Part shown: positions 1 to 8,605 of the stretch, piece after piece | Layout of the letters: every line of letters starts with the position of its first letter | Numbering within the stretch: the stretch's first letter is position 1 | Source: Streptomyces sporangiiformans | GTDB taxonomy: Bacteria; Actinomycetota; Actinomycetes; Streptomycetales; Streptomycetaceae | Direction: 5' to 3' | Assembly (NCBI RefSeq): GCF_005768555.2 | Contig: NZ_VCHX02000083.1 | Location: 1-64,000 of the forward strand | DNA length: 64,000 nucleotides | The notes under the pieces: model-generated | What the model saw: only the letters and a program-made list of their open reading frames with translations | Databases searched by the model: none | What the model was told of the DNA's origin: nothing | Made by a program: the position numbers and the translations under genes

Positions 1-50
1 TGCCGTTCGTCGGAGCGGGAGTCCGAGAGAACGCGCCATCGCCGTACTGC

Positions 51-85
51 CCGGCGGCGGGGATCCACCGGATCCCCGCCGCCGG
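51..85. terminator. Perfect hairpin, probable terminator
   Basis: Two 16-base arms (51-66 and 70-85) are exact inverted copies around a 3-base loop. There is no T-tract, which is common for Streptomyces terminators. It probably ends a transcript entering from the left edge and isolates the XRE regulator at 260. I see no supportable gene in 1-259. Confidence 0.6.
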
Positions 86-259
86 TGCGGAGCTGGGTGC
101 GCCGACCGGAGACACACTCGCAGCCACCCGAACCGCCCCCGGGCCAACACTGCCAAGGAGTCGGCGCCGGAATCTGAAGCAACGGCATTGCCCCTAGGAT
201 GGCTAGCCGCAGTGCTTGCATGCGCGTGGAGAGTCGCGTTCACCGCAGGGAGAATGCCC

Positions 260-1165
260 ATGGGCGCCAAAGAGGCCGCACATACACCGTCCGACAGCGG
301 GGTCTTGGACGGCCAGTCGGCCGGCCCCATGGTGCCGCGCCTGGTGCTGGGCGCACGGCTGCGCATACTGCGGGAGGAACAGCAGGTCTCGCGTGAGGCC
401 GCGGGGCAGGTCATCCGCGCCTCCCGATCCAAGATCAGCCGACTGGAGGGCGGTCGCCACGGGTTCAAACTGCGCGACGTGGCCGACCTGCTCACTCTCT
501 ACGGGGTCACGGGCGAGGCCGAGCGCGCCACCTTGCTGACCTTGGCCGAACAGGCCAACACCCCCGCCTGGTGGCAGTACTACAACGACGTGGTGCCCGC
601 CTGGATGCAGACCTACCTCGGGGCCGAACAGGCAGCGAGTCTCATCCGCTGCTTCGAGGTCCAACGTGTTCCCGGCTTGCTGCAGATCCCCGACTATGCG
701 CGCGCCTCCATCCGGCTAGCCCACCCGGGCGCTTGTGCGGAGGAGATCGATCGGCGAGTCATGTTGCGGATGACACGCCAGCGGATCCTGCACCGCCGGC
801 CGGCGGCCCAGCTCTGGGCCGTGATCGACGAGGCGGCGCTTCGTCGCCCGGTGGGCGGCATCGGCACGATGCGCGCCCAGCTCAGGCACCTCATCGAGAT
901 CTGCCAACTCCCGCAGGTCACCGTCCAGATCGTGCCGTTCCTCGCCGGCGGCCACGCCGCGGAAGGCGGTCCGGTTACCATCCTGCGCCTGCCCGGCGGT
1001 CAGTTGCCCGACGTGGTCTACCTCGAACAGCTCGCCACTGCCCTCTATCCCGACAGGCCGACCGAGATCGAGTACTACTGGGACGTCATGAACCGCCTGG
1101 TGGTCGAGGCCGAATCACCGGACGAGACTGCGACGATCCTCCATCGCATCCTCCAGGAAACCTGA
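260..1165 (+). CDS. XRE-family helix-turn-helix regulator with DUF5753 domain
   Basis: A 301-residue cytoplasmic DNA-binding protein. An XRE helix-turn-helix lies at about residues 28-85 (LGARLRILREEQQ, then SRSKISRLEGGRHG), followed by a DUF5753 region of about 180 residues recognisable by EVQRVPGLLQIPDYARA and VIDEAALRRPVGG. The family is greatly expanded in Streptomyces and is usually paired with a small DUF397 protein. No DUF397 gene is present here, so this is an orphan member. The frame is open further upstream, but ATG 260 has AGGGAG seven bases before it, whereas ATG 254 directly abuts that site. It is convergent with the methyltransferase at 1203. The regulatory target is unknown. 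Confidence 0.85.
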   Translation: MGAKEAAHTPSDSGVLDGQSAGPMVPRLVLGARLRILREEQQVSREAAGQVIRASRSKISRLEGGRHGFKLRDVADLLTLYGVTGEAERATLLTLAEQANTPAWWQYYNDVVPAWMQTYLGAEQAASLIRCFEVQRVPGLLQIPDYARASIRLAHPGACAEEIDRRVMLRMTRQRILHRRPAAQLWAVIDEAALRRPVGGIGTMRAQLRHLIEICQLPQVTVQIVPFLAGGHAAEGGPVTILRLPGGQLPDVVYLEQLATALYPDRPTEIEYYWDVMNRLVVEAESPDETATILHRILQET

Positions 1166-1202
1166 TCCGAACCGCGGGCCGGCAGTCGGCAGCGGGCGGG
1201 CT

Positions 1203-2018
1203 TCAGCGCTTGAGGGCGACACCGCCGTACTGATGCACCTCCGCGGGCAGGCCCCAGGCGCCGGCGTCAGGACGCCAGCGTGAGCACGACGCCACGCCCG
1301 GTTCGAGCAGTTCCAGACCGTCGAAGTAGCCCGCGATCTGCTCAGGGCTGCGGAGGATGTACGGGATCGAGCCACCCTCGTTGTACTGCTGGATGGCCTG
1401 GACGTAGGACTCACTGGTGTTGGTGCTGTCGTATTGCACGAGGTAGCTGCCGGAGGGCAGAGCGTCCACCAGCTGCCGCACGATCGAGCGCGCCTCGTCG
1501 TAGTCCTCGATGTGGCCCAGGATGCCCATCAGCATGAGAGCGACAGGCTGGTCGAAGTCCAGCGTCTTCCCGGCTTCCCGCACGATGGTGCTCGGCTCGC
1601 GCAGGTCGGCATCGACATAGTTGGTGACACCTTCCGGCGTGCTGGTGAGCAGCGCGCGGGCATGTGCCAGCACCAACGGGTCGTTGTCGACATAGACGAT
1701 CCGGCATTCGGGGACCACCCGCTGAGCGATCTCGTGGGTGTTGTCCACATTGGGCAGCCCGGTGCCTATGTCCAGGAACTGCCGGATGCCCTCCTCGGCG
1801 GCCAGATGGCGAACGGCGCGGGCGAGGAAGTACCGGGCGGCGCGGGCTCCGGTCTCGATACCGGGGAAGATCTCGCGGAACGCGTCACCGGCCACACGGT
1901 CGACTTCGTAGTTGTCCTTCCCTCCCAGCCAGTAGTTCCAGATCCGAGCCGACTGCGGCACGGAGGTATCGATCTTGGAGAGCGTCTCCTGCTTGGAGTT
2001 CTCTGCCTCATCAGTCAT
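1203..2018 (-). CDS. SAM-dependent methyltransferase, DUF574 (Methyltransf_19) family
   Basis: A 271-residue protein with the family hallmark SARIWNYWLGGKDNYEVDR near residues 24-42 and a SAM-binding loop FLDIGTGLP near residue 80. The acidic turn VYVDNDPLVLAHARALL follows, as in Rossmann methyltransferases. This family is numerous in actinomycetes and its substrates are largely unknown. ATG 2018 has AGGAG six bases upstream. It stands alone: the TetR gene lies upstream on the same strand with a 186-bp gap, and the XRE gene converges from the left. Only the enzyme class can be assigned. Confidence 0.82.
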   Translation of the reverse strand: MTDEAENSKQETLSKIDTSVPQSARIWNYWLGGKDNYEVDRVAGDAFREIFPGIETGARAARYFLARAVRHLAAEEGIRQFLDIGTGLPNVDNTHEIAQRVVPECRIVYVDNDPLVLAHARALLTSTPEGVTNYVDADLREPSTIVREAGKTLDFDQPVALMLMGILGHIEDYDEARSIVRQLVDALPSGSYLVQYDSTNTSESYVQAIQQYNEGGSIPYILRSPEQIAGYFDGLELLEPGVASCSRWRPDAGAWGLPAEVHQYGGVALKR

Positions 2019-2204
2019 GGACGCTCCTGTGCATACGCGGTGAGAAACACGAAACCGTCGACCAATGGTCGTGGACGCCCACGTTATTCCCCCCGGCTCG
2101 ACTCATGTGAATTGTCGGCCCCAACCTGCCTTGTTCGGCTGCCCGTTGGCTTGTTTGCATCCTCCCAGATGCGGTGTAGCAGGAGGAGCTGACGCCCTGG
2201 TGGC

Positions 2205-2801
2205 CTACTTGAGGCGCCCATCCGTCTGGTCCGCCGTCGTGGCCCAGCCGATGAGGGCGCCGCGCAGTGCGGCCACCAGGCGGGTGGCGGCCTGTTCCTC
2301 CGTGCGTCCGCTCTTGATGAGGTCGAGGATGTCGCGGGGGTCGAACAGGGCGTTCCACAGGAACAGGGCCTCGTCGCCCAGGTCGCCGAGCCCGAGTTCC
2401 TCGGTGGTCTGCCGCAGTGGCTCGGCGAGTGCCTCGGCCTGCGGGGCGAGATAGCCGGTGCCCTCGCGCAGCCGCTCGAGGTATCCACGGTGCGAGCGCA
2501 TCTGCGCCATGGCCCCGCCGTGTTCGAGGACGAGCGACACCCAGTAGCGGGACACCGCCTCGAGCCTGGTCATGCCCCGGGTGGTCTGACGCTCGCTGAA
2601 CTCGCGCAGTTCGGAGCCCACTTGTGACCGGAAGGCATGCAGGATCTCCTCGACGGAGGAGAAGTGCCGGTATGCCGTCGCGGTGGACACCTCGGCGTGC
2701 TTGGCGATTTCGGACAGGCTGACCGGGGTCGGCGAGTTCTCGAACAGTCGCGCGGCGGCTTTGATGAGCTGCCTGCGGTTGCGCTCCGTGTCACTGCGCA
2801 T
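2205..2801 (-). CDS. TetR/AcrR-family transcriptional regulator
   Basis: A 198-residue one-component regulator. The N-terminal helix-turn-helix spans about residues 15-55 (SLSEIAKHAEVSTATAYRHFSS). The helical C-terminal half is the presumed ligand and dimer domain and gives no hint of ligand. ATG 2801 is preferred because GGGAGAG lies seven bases upstream; an in-frame ATG 21 bases earlier lacks a ribosome-binding site. The gene sits just downstream of a truncated aminotransferase on the same strand, so its original neighbour or target may have been lost in the rearrangement at about 3270. Confidence 0.85.
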   Translation of the reverse strand: MRSDTERNRRQLIKAAARLFENSPTPVSLSEIAKHAEVSTATAYRHFSSVEEILHAFRSQVGSELREFSERQTTRGMTRLEAVSRYWVSLVLEHGGAMAQMRSHRGYLERLREGTGYLAPQAEALAEPLRQTTEELGLGDLGDEALFLWNALFDPRDILDLIKSGRTEEQAATRLVAALRGALIGWATTADQTDGRLK

Positions 2802-2835
2802 GGGGCGGCTCTCCCGTTGCATGCGAATTCACCGT

Positions 2836-3270
2836 TCAGCTGAGGGCCGAGAGGCCGCGAGCCAGTCGGCGGACCCCCTCGGTGATGGATTGCGGGCTGG
2901 CAGCGTACGACAACCGCAGGTGACCCTCACCCCGGGCGCCGAACTCGCTCCCCGGCCGGACGGCGATGCCGTGCTCGCGCAGCGACGCGACGACCTGTAC
3001 CGAGGGGAGGTCGATGTCGTACGAGGGGAACACGTAGAAGGCTCCCTCGGGTTCCGCGAAGTGGATGCCCGGGACTTCGGCGAGGGCGTGCAGCATCAGG
3101 TCCCGGCGGCGGCCGTAGTCCTCCGCCATGGCGCGCACGTCCTCGTCGCATTCGCGCACCGCGGTGAGGGCGGCGCGCTGCACGGCGCTGTTCATCACGT
3201 TGTTGGCCGTGTTGTGGACCCGTGCGGCGGCCGCGATGACCTCCGCGGGGCCGGCGAGGTAGCTGTGACC
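2836..3270 (-). pseudogene. Class I/II aminotransferase, C-terminal remnant
   Basis: About 144 codons of a PLP-dependent aspartate aminotransferase-type protein. The readable part begins near 3264 with YLAGPAEVIAAAARVHNT and ends with the normal C-terminal features: EGAFYVFPSYD, a pocket segment RPGSEFGARGEGHLRLSYA, and a stop at 2836. The N-terminal two thirds, including the PLP-lysine region, are absent. The frame runs without a start into unrelated sequence at about 3265-3275, where a fragment of an oppositely oriented dehydrogenase begins. An internal GTG at 3198 could open a 120-codon frame, but it lacks the catalytic domain. I infer a deletion remnant and no function. Confidence 0.8.
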
Positions 3271-3272
3271 CC

Positions 3273-3443
3273 CATGTGGTGACGCTTCCTCACATCGGCT
3301 CGGCCACCGAGGCCACCCGGGCCGCCATGGTCGATCTCGCCGTCGACAACGTCATCGAGGTGCTCGCGGGCCGGCCGGCGACCACACCGCTGCCGGGCAG
3401 CGCGGGTCGGCCCGGCGCTTCAGCGAGTCGGCCCCGTCCTTGA
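3273..3443 (+). pseudogene. D-isomer 2-hydroxyacid dehydrogenase, C-terminal remnant
   Basis: An open frame from about 3273 to the TGA at 3441 encodes the last ~56 residues of a 2-hydroxyacid dehydrogenase. HVVTLPHIGSATEATRAAM carries the catalytic-histidine motif, and LAVDNVIEVLAGRPA continues to a normal C-terminus. The preceding ~270 residues (NAD-binding fold, catalytic Arg and Glu) are missing. It abuts the truncated aminotransferase, and both genes have lost their 5' ends at the same point, as expected if a deletion removed a divergent promoter region and both N-termini. An intact member of the family lies at 29861. Confidence 0.78.
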
Positions 3444-3578
3444 ACACCCCCCGCCCTCCCGGGGAACCACGCCGATGGAAGAAACCCGTGAACGTCGGCG
3501 CCGGCATCGGGGCCATCACGGTTCCCGGGTGGAACGCGAGGAGTCAATTCCCTCCGCTCGGGCCTATTCTGAGGAGGC

Positions 3579-5891
3579 ATGGGGGATACGGACACAGGTG
3601 CGTCCGGTGAAGTGCCGGATTCCGGCAGAGGTGCGTCCGGTGAAGTGCCCGATTCCGGGGGCTCGTTGGGGCCGTTCGTCGTCGCCGGGCAGCCGACGTT
3701 CCTGCGGGCCGCGCAGGTTGAGCTCCCCGAGGAGAACCCGGACCCCACCGTGCTGCCCTCGATCACTCTGCTGGAGCGGGCGGCGTCCCGCGGCAGCGAC
3801 CCGGAGGAGCTGCCGCTGCCGCCCGGGCAACTGCTCGCCGGCCAGTACCGGCTGATCCAGCCGCTCGGCTACGGCGGGATGGGCGAGGTCTACCTGGCAC
3901 TCGACACCAACGTCGACGACCGTGAGGTCGCCATCAAGATCCTCAACCCCGAGCAGGCGGCGGCCGCGGCGGGCGCACTGGCCCAGGAGCGGCGGGCCCT
4001 GGTCGAACTCACCCACGACGACATCATCCGCGTCTTCAACTACGGTCATCACCCCGAACTCGGCGACTTCCTCGTGCTCCAGTACGTGGACGGGCTCACT
4101 CTGGAGGAGGTGCGGGCCCGGGCGCAGCTCATCCCGCGCGAGTTCGGCGGTGGCCGCTTCCACGAGTTCGTGCTCGCGTACGGCGTGCGGATCCTGTCCG
4201 CGCTCGGGCACCTGCACGCCGACCGTCCCCGCAAGGTCTACGGCGACCTGAAGCCGGACAACGTCATGCACGACGGCACCGCGACGAAGATCATCGACGT
4301 GGGGAGCGTGCGCGCGGCCGAGCTGCCCGGTCTGACGACGGAGGGGTTCCGCGCCCCGACCGTGGGCCCGGACGGCGAGTCCACGGGCCAGGACGACCTG
4401 TTCAGCCTGGGCGAGACACTGCGGCGGCTGAGCGGGCTCGGCACCTCGCCGCAGGACCTGGCCGGACTCAGCGACCTCGGCACGCTGGGCGCCTCGGCGG
4501 TTCCGGCGGCCGAGAAGATGACCGCCCCCGCTCCCCATGGTCTCGGGCTCGTCTCGCTCGCCCGTGTGCTGCACCGCGCGACCCGGAGCGAGCGGACGGA
4601 GCGGTTCGCCGACGCACGCGAGATGGAGCAGCAACTGCGCGGGGTCTTCCGTGAGTTGAGGTCGCTGCGGACGGGCACGGAGACCTTCGAGCCGTCGCCG
4701 CTCTTCCTCCAGTCCGCGTACGCGCTCGACGGGGCGCTCGGATCCGCGCCGCCCCTCGCGCGCTGGGTCGCTCCGGTGCCCCCCTCTCCGTATGCGCCGC
4801 CGTCTCCCGCCGAGGTCGCGCAGCGACTGCCCGTACCGCGCCCCGACCCGTACGACGACCACCACGCCGAAGTCAGCCGACTGGCCGACGCCGCCCCGGA
4901 AGCGCTGCTGCAGCACACCGCGGACTGGCGTGCGTCCTCCGAGGTCCATCTGCTGCGCTGCCGGCTCCGGTTGAGATCACCGGCAGACGGTCCCGAGGCC
5001 GCCGAGCGCGAGCTGCGGGCCGCCGAGGAGTCGATCGGCCCCGACCGCGCCCCGTACGACTGGCGGCTGGACTGGCACCGCGGACTGCTCGCGCTAGCCC
5101 GGGACCAAGTGACCGCGGCCAGGGGGCACTTCGACCGGGTGTACGCGGCGATCCCCGGCGAGTACGCGCCGAAGCTGGCCCTCGGTTACTGCGCCGAGCG
5201 CCTCGAACGGTGGCACGAGGCGCTGACGTTCTACGAGGCAGTGCGGCTGCGCAACCCGTCGCTGGGCAGCGCCGCCTTCGGCGCCGTGCGGGCCCGCCTC
5301 GCGCTGGGCGACGAGACCGCGCGGGAAGAAGCCGTGCGAGAACTGGACGCGGTGCCGCAGCACTCGCGGCACCGAACCGCAGCCCGTACGGCGGCCGTAC
5401 GCATCGGCGTCGAGCATGTGCGGACCCCCGAACACGATGGTGAAGTGCTGGAGCGACTGCGCGAAGTGCTGCAACGCCTCGCTCTGCTCTTCCACGCGCA
5501 CGGCCTGACCGACGAGGAGGCCCGGGCTCGTATGACCGCCGAGGTATGGGAGGCCGTGCGGGACGCGCTGCTGCGCGGCGCCCTCGACGAGGAGGGGCTC
5601 GCCGCGCTGGCCGCGGGCGCCGACACACGGCTCGGCCTCCCGCCCGACGAGCCCGGCCTGCACAAGGACCTGTCCCGGCTCTACCGGGCCCTCGCCCACC
5701 AGGCCGCCCGCTCGGCCGCCCCCGAGGACGCGGCCGTCGCCGAGACCCTGCTGGACCTCGCCTACGAAGTCCGCCCGCTCGCCTTCCGACATCACAGGGA
5801 CAGACCATGGTTCGGGAAGAGAGCCGCCGACTGGCTCCGGACGATCGCCCACACGCCGTCGGGGAAGAGCCCCCGGACGGCCCGCGAGTGA
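3579..5891 (+). CDS. pknG: PknG-type serine/threonine protein kinase with TPR region, lacking the rubredoxin domain
   Basis: A 770-residue cytosolic kinase. The disordered N-terminus (1-85) contains a duplicated 11-residue unit. The kinase domain runs from about 86 to 340: P-loop LGYGGMGEVYLA (95-106), lysine in VAIKIL (120), catalytic Asp223 in YGDLKPDN, and DVG at 240-242 in place of DFG, as in PknG relatives. A helical TPR-like region fills about 430-740. Mycobacterial PknG has a CxxC-containing rubredoxin module before the kinase; no cysteine pairs occur here. ATG 3579 lies one base from GAGGAGG, so pairing probably uses the upstream GAGG. It overlaps the following membrane-protein gene, and the operon order kinase / membrane protein / binding lipoprotein parallels mycobacterial pknG-glnX-glnH. 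Confidence 0.85.
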   Translation: MGDTDTGASGEVPDSGRGASGEVPDSGGSLGPFVVAGQPTFLRAAQVELPEENPDPTVLPSITLLERAASRGSDPEELPLPPGQLLAGQYRLIQPLGYGGMGEVYLALDTNVDDREVAIKILNPEQAAAAAGALAQERRALVELTHDDIIRVFNYGHHPELGDFLVLQYVDGLTLEEVRARAQLIPREFGGGRFHEFVLAYGVRILSALGHLHADRPRKVYGDLKPDNVMHDGTATKIIDVGSVRAAELPGLTTEGFRAPTVGPDGESTGQDDLFSLGETLRRLSGLGTSPQDLAGLSDLGTLGASAVPAAEKMTAPAPHGLGLVSLARVLHRATRSERTERFADAREMEQQLRGVFRELRSLRTGTETFEPSPLFLQSAYALDGALGSAPPLARWVAPVPPSPYAPPSPAEVAQRLPVPRPDPYDDHHAEVSRLADAAPEALLQHTADWRASSEVHLLRCRLRLRSPADGPEAAERELRAAEESIGPDRAPYDWRLDWHRGLLALARDQVTAARGHFDRVYAAIPGEYAPKLALGYCAERLERWHEALTFYEAVRLRNPSLGSAAFGAVRARLALGDETAREEAVRELDAVPQHSRHRTAARTAAVRIGVEHVRTPEHDGEVLERLREVLQRLALLFHAHGLTDEEARARMTAEVWEAVRDALLRGALDEEGLAALAAGADTRLGLPPDEPGLHKDLSRLYRALAHQAARSAAPEDAAVAETLLDLAYEVRPLAFRHHRDRPWFGKRAADWLRTIAHTPSGKSPRTARE
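3597..3662 (+). repeat. Two 33-bp in-frame direct repeats in the kinase 5' end
   Basis: The unit starting GGTGCGTCCGGTGAAGTGCC occurs at 3597 and again at 3630 with only a few differences. It duplicates an 11-residue stretch (GASGEVPDSG) in the disordered N-terminus and keeps the reading frame. Confidence 0.85.
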
Positions 5892-7231
5892 ACCGGGGCT
5901 TATCGTCGCGGACCGCATGGCTCCGGCGCACCGGGCGCACCGGGCGTCCCGCCGAGGCCGGACAACGGACAGGGCCGGCCGCCACCGTGGAAACCGGGAC
6001 CCGGCGCGGCCCGGCGGAAGGCGCGGGTCCTGCGACGCGGGTCACGAGGACCGACTCCCCGCCGCCGTCGCGGCTCCGCCGCGGCGCCCGGGCCGCGCGC
6101 GCCGTCGCAGCCGAACTCGCCGACCGCGTCTGGCGCTACGCCTGGCCGTCGGCCACCGACCGCCGCAACCGCGCGTATCTGCGGGACCGGCTCGTCGCCC
6201 TGCCGCTGCTCGCCGTGGTGGCCTTCGGAGCCTTCGGGTGGGCGTACACGGGCGTGCGCGGCGACTCCGCATCCATACGAGACCGGGTGGCGCCCGCGCT
6301 CGTCGACCTCGCGGACGCCAAGGCCTCGCTGCTCATCGCGCAGAGCGAGGCCGAGAAGAGCCTCGACGAGGGGCGGGCGGGGGAGCTCAGCGGGCTCAGC
6401 GAGCGATACCGCACGCGGAGCGCGCGGGCGGCGCAGAGCCTGAACCAGGTCACGCGCAGCGGGGCGTTGACCGTCGCCGAGGAGCAGGAACTGCGCGTGG
6501 TGTCCGCACTGGTCGTGGACTACACCGGCTGGATCGCCAGGGCCCAGGGCCACGCGACCGCCCCGGTCCTGCGTGAGGCCGAACTGACGTACGCACGCAG
6601 CATGCTCTGCTCGGAGCCCCTCACGGCCGCGGACCGCGAGGACCGCTATCCGCCCTGCCCGCCCGGGACCGGCCCCGCCGCCACCTCGATCGTGGACCGG
6701 GTGACGGGACTGGAGCGGCAACTGCGCGATCGGTTCGCGGACCGGGCCGCCTGGGGCGCCGGCGTGATCGCCGCCGCGGTCGTCTCCGGGCTCGCCTTCG
6801 GGCTGCTCGCCGCCGGGCTGTGGCGGACCATTTCCTTCCTCCGTCGCCGCTTCCGGATCCGGCTCAGCGTCCCCCTCGCGGTCGCCGCCCTGCCGATGCT
6901 CGCCGTACCGCTCCTGACCGCCGACGCGCTGCTCGCCCAGCACGCGCAGGGCGAGGCCGTCCTGTTGGCGGAAGCGCTCGCCGAGCGGACCTCGCCGGAG
7001 ACCGAGACAGTCGCCGAGGAACGGCCCTTCGACGGCCCGGACCCGCAGGCCATCGGGGTCCTGGAGTCCCGCATCGACGACGGGCTGGCCGACGGGCGTC
7101 TCGCCTTCCTGGACGGCGTCGCCCCGTTCGTGCTCCCCGCGGGCCTGGTCGCCGCGGCCCTGGCCGGCGGCGCCCTGCACACATACCGCCGCGAGTACCT
7201 CGTGGTCCTCCGCCCGGGAGCCGCCCCATGA
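5807..7231 (+). CDS. GlnX-like four-helix membrane protein of the PknG operon
   Basis: A 474-residue membrane protein. A basic, proline-rich N-terminus of about 130 residues is followed by TM1 (LPLLAVVAFGAFGWAY), an extracytoplasmic domain of roughly 170 residues rich in helices, TM2 (GVIAAAVVSGLAFGLLAAG), TM3 (PLAVAALPMLAVPLLTA), a second external segment and TM4 (FVLPAGLVAAALAGGAL). Its position between a PknG kinase and a binding lipoprotein, with this topology, matches mycobacterial GlnX, thought to relay ligand binding to PknG. ATG 5807 has AGGGA six bases upstream but overlaps the kinase gene by 85 bp. GTG 5888, overlapping the kinase stop, is the alternative start. The function is inferred from context. 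Confidence 0.75.
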   Translation: MVREESRRLAPDDRPHAVGEEPPDGPRVNRGLSSRTAWLRRTGRTGRPAEAGQRTGPAATVETGTRRGPAEGAGPATRVTRTDSPPPSRLRRGARAARAVAAELADRVWRYAWPSATDRRNRAYLRDRLVALPLLAVVAFGAFGWAYTGVRGDSASIRDRVAPALVDLADAKASLLIAQSEAEKSLDEGRAGELSGLSERYRTRSARAAQSLNQVTRSGALTVAEEQELRVVSALVVDYTGWIARAQGHATAPVLREAELTYARSMLCSEPLTAADREDRYPPCPPGTGPAATSIVDRVTGLERQLRDRFADRAAWGAGVIAAAVVSGLAFGLLAAGLWRTISFLRRRFRIRLSVPLAVAALPMLAVPLLTADALLAQHAQGEAVLLAEALAERTSPETETVAEERPFDGPDPQAIGVLESRIDDGLADGRLAFLDGVAPFVLPAGLVAAALAGGALHTYRREYLVVLRPGAAP

Positions 7232-8535
7232 GCCCGAGGTGTCGCACGAACCGTCTGGTGAGCCGCGTGCTGCGCGCCTTCCTCGCGGTCTGCCTGCTCG
7301 CTCTCTTCCCCGGCTGCACGTCGGACACCCCCGATCCGCTCGTCGTCCTCGGCCCGTGGACCGGCAAGGAGGGCGAGGCCTTCGAAGCCGCCCTGAAGAA
7401 ACTGGACGACGGGACGGGGCGCACCTACACATACGAAGGCACCCGCTCGCTGCGCGAGACCCTCGTCTCGCAACTGGAGGCGGATGCCCCGCCGGACGTC
7501 GCGATCCTCAACAGCATCGGTGAACTCACCGAGTACGCCCGCCGCGGCAAGCTCAGGCCGCTCGACCCGAAGACCGCGGAGCGGGCCTACGAGCCGTGGG
7601 CGCCCACCCTGCTCGTGGACAGCAAGCGGCGCACGTACTGGGTGCCGCTGAAGGTCGATCTGAAGAGTCTGGTGTGGAGCAAGGAGGGCACGCCGAGCGA
7701 CGACCCCGAATGGTGTCTGGGGCTCGCCTCGCAGGCCACCTCGGGCTGGCCCGGCACGGACTGGATCGAGGACATCCTGCTCCACCAGGCGGGCCCCGAG
7801 CGGTACACCGAGTGGGCCACGGGCCGGCTCGACTGGCGTGACCCGGCCGTCGAGCGCGCCTGGACGACCTGGGCGCGGCTGCTCGGCGACCGCTCCCCGG
7901 CGTCGGTCGAGAAGTCCCTGACCACGTCGTACGAGGGCCTCCCCGGGACCGACGGGCAATCGCGCGGTCTGCTCGCCTCACCCGGTTTCGGCTGCACGCA
8001 CGAGCACCAGAGCGCCTTCATCCGGTACGTGTACGCGGGCGACGACGTTCGCGTGGAGCCCTCGGCCCGCTTCCTGGACGGGCTGCCCGAGTACCGGGAC
8101 GCCTACGAGGTCGCGGGGGACATGGCCGCCGTCTTCAGCGACGACCCGGCGGCCCAGGAACTGGTGGAGCGGCTGTCGAGCCCGGCCGGGCGGGAACGCT
8201 GGCGGGCGGAGGCGGACCCGCCCGTGCGGCCGCTGTTCCCGGACATGGCCGGGCTGCCGCCGACGGCGTCCGCGGACCCCATCGAGCAGGAGATCGACTC
8301 CCTGCTCACCTCGCGCGCCCGCACGTTGTGCTTCGACGCCTCCGACGCGATGCCGCCCGAGCTGCGCGACGTCTTCTATCGGGCGGTGCTGGAATTCTTC
8401 GGGGACCCCACGGCCGAACACCTCGACTCGCTGCTCCGGCAACTGGAGACCGTACGCGTCCAGGTGGGCGAGAACACCGGCGGCGACCCCTCGTTCCTGC
8501 CGCCGGAGGACATCTGCGAGAGCCGCGGCGGATGA
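7228..8535 (+). CDS. Extracellular solute-binding lipoprotein of the PknG operon
   Basis: A 435-residue secreted lipoprotein. The signal peptide RVLRAFLAVCLLALFPGC has a lipobox ending at Cys29. The mature part resembles family 1 (sugar-type) solute-binding proteins (VVLGPWTGKEGEAFEAALKKL near residue 40, then PPDVAILNSIGELTEYARRGKLRPL). No ABC permease or ATPase is nearby, so it probably acts as a sensor subunit for the upstream membrane protein and kinase, the role GlnH has in mycobacteria. GlnH itself is a smaller amino-acid-type (family 3) protein. ATG 7228 overlaps the upstream stop by four bases with GGGAG seven bases before it, implying translational coupling. The ligand is unknown. 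Confidence 0.8.
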   Translation: MSPRCRTNRLVSRVLRAFLAVCLLALFPGCTSDTPDPLVVLGPWTGKEGEAFEAALKKLDDGTGRTYTYEGTRSLRETLVSQLEADAPPDVAILNSIGELTEYARRGKLRPLDPKTAERAYEPWAPTLLVDSKRRTYWVPLKVDLKSLVWSKEGTPSDDPEWCLGLASQATSGWPGTDWIEDILLHQAGPERYTEWATGRLDWRDPAVERAWTTWARLLGDRSPASVEKSLTTSYEGLPGTDGQSRGLLASPGFGCTHEHQSAFIRYVYAGDDVRVEPSARFLDGLPEYRDAYEVAGDMAAVFSDDPAAQELVERLSSPAGRERWRAEADPPVRPLFPDMAGLPPTASADPIEQEIDSLLTSRARTLCFDASDAMPPELRDVFYRAVLEFFGDPTAEHLDSLLRQLETVRVQVGENTGGDPSFLPPEDICESRGG

Positions 8536-8605
8536 GCCCCGTACGCCCTGACGCGTCAAGGCGCCTGTCGTGGCAGCCCTCTTGCCGGTCGTGGCAGCCT
8601 CGTCG

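Noticed and set aside
1-39. Possible minus-strand gene start (ATG at 39) running off the left edge
   Set aside because: Only 13 codons are visible, with no clear ribosome-binding site and a strong hairpin directly upstream; not enough to call.
3273-3443. Functional small protein
   Set aside because: The translated sequence is exactly the end of a 2-hydroxyacid dehydrogenase and has no start codon with a ribosome-binding site; treated as a remnant.
3564-4949. 461-codon minus-strand open frame opposite the PknG-type kinase
   Set aside because: The plus-strand frame has complete kinase motifs. The minus frame is a high-GC shadow without recognisable domains.
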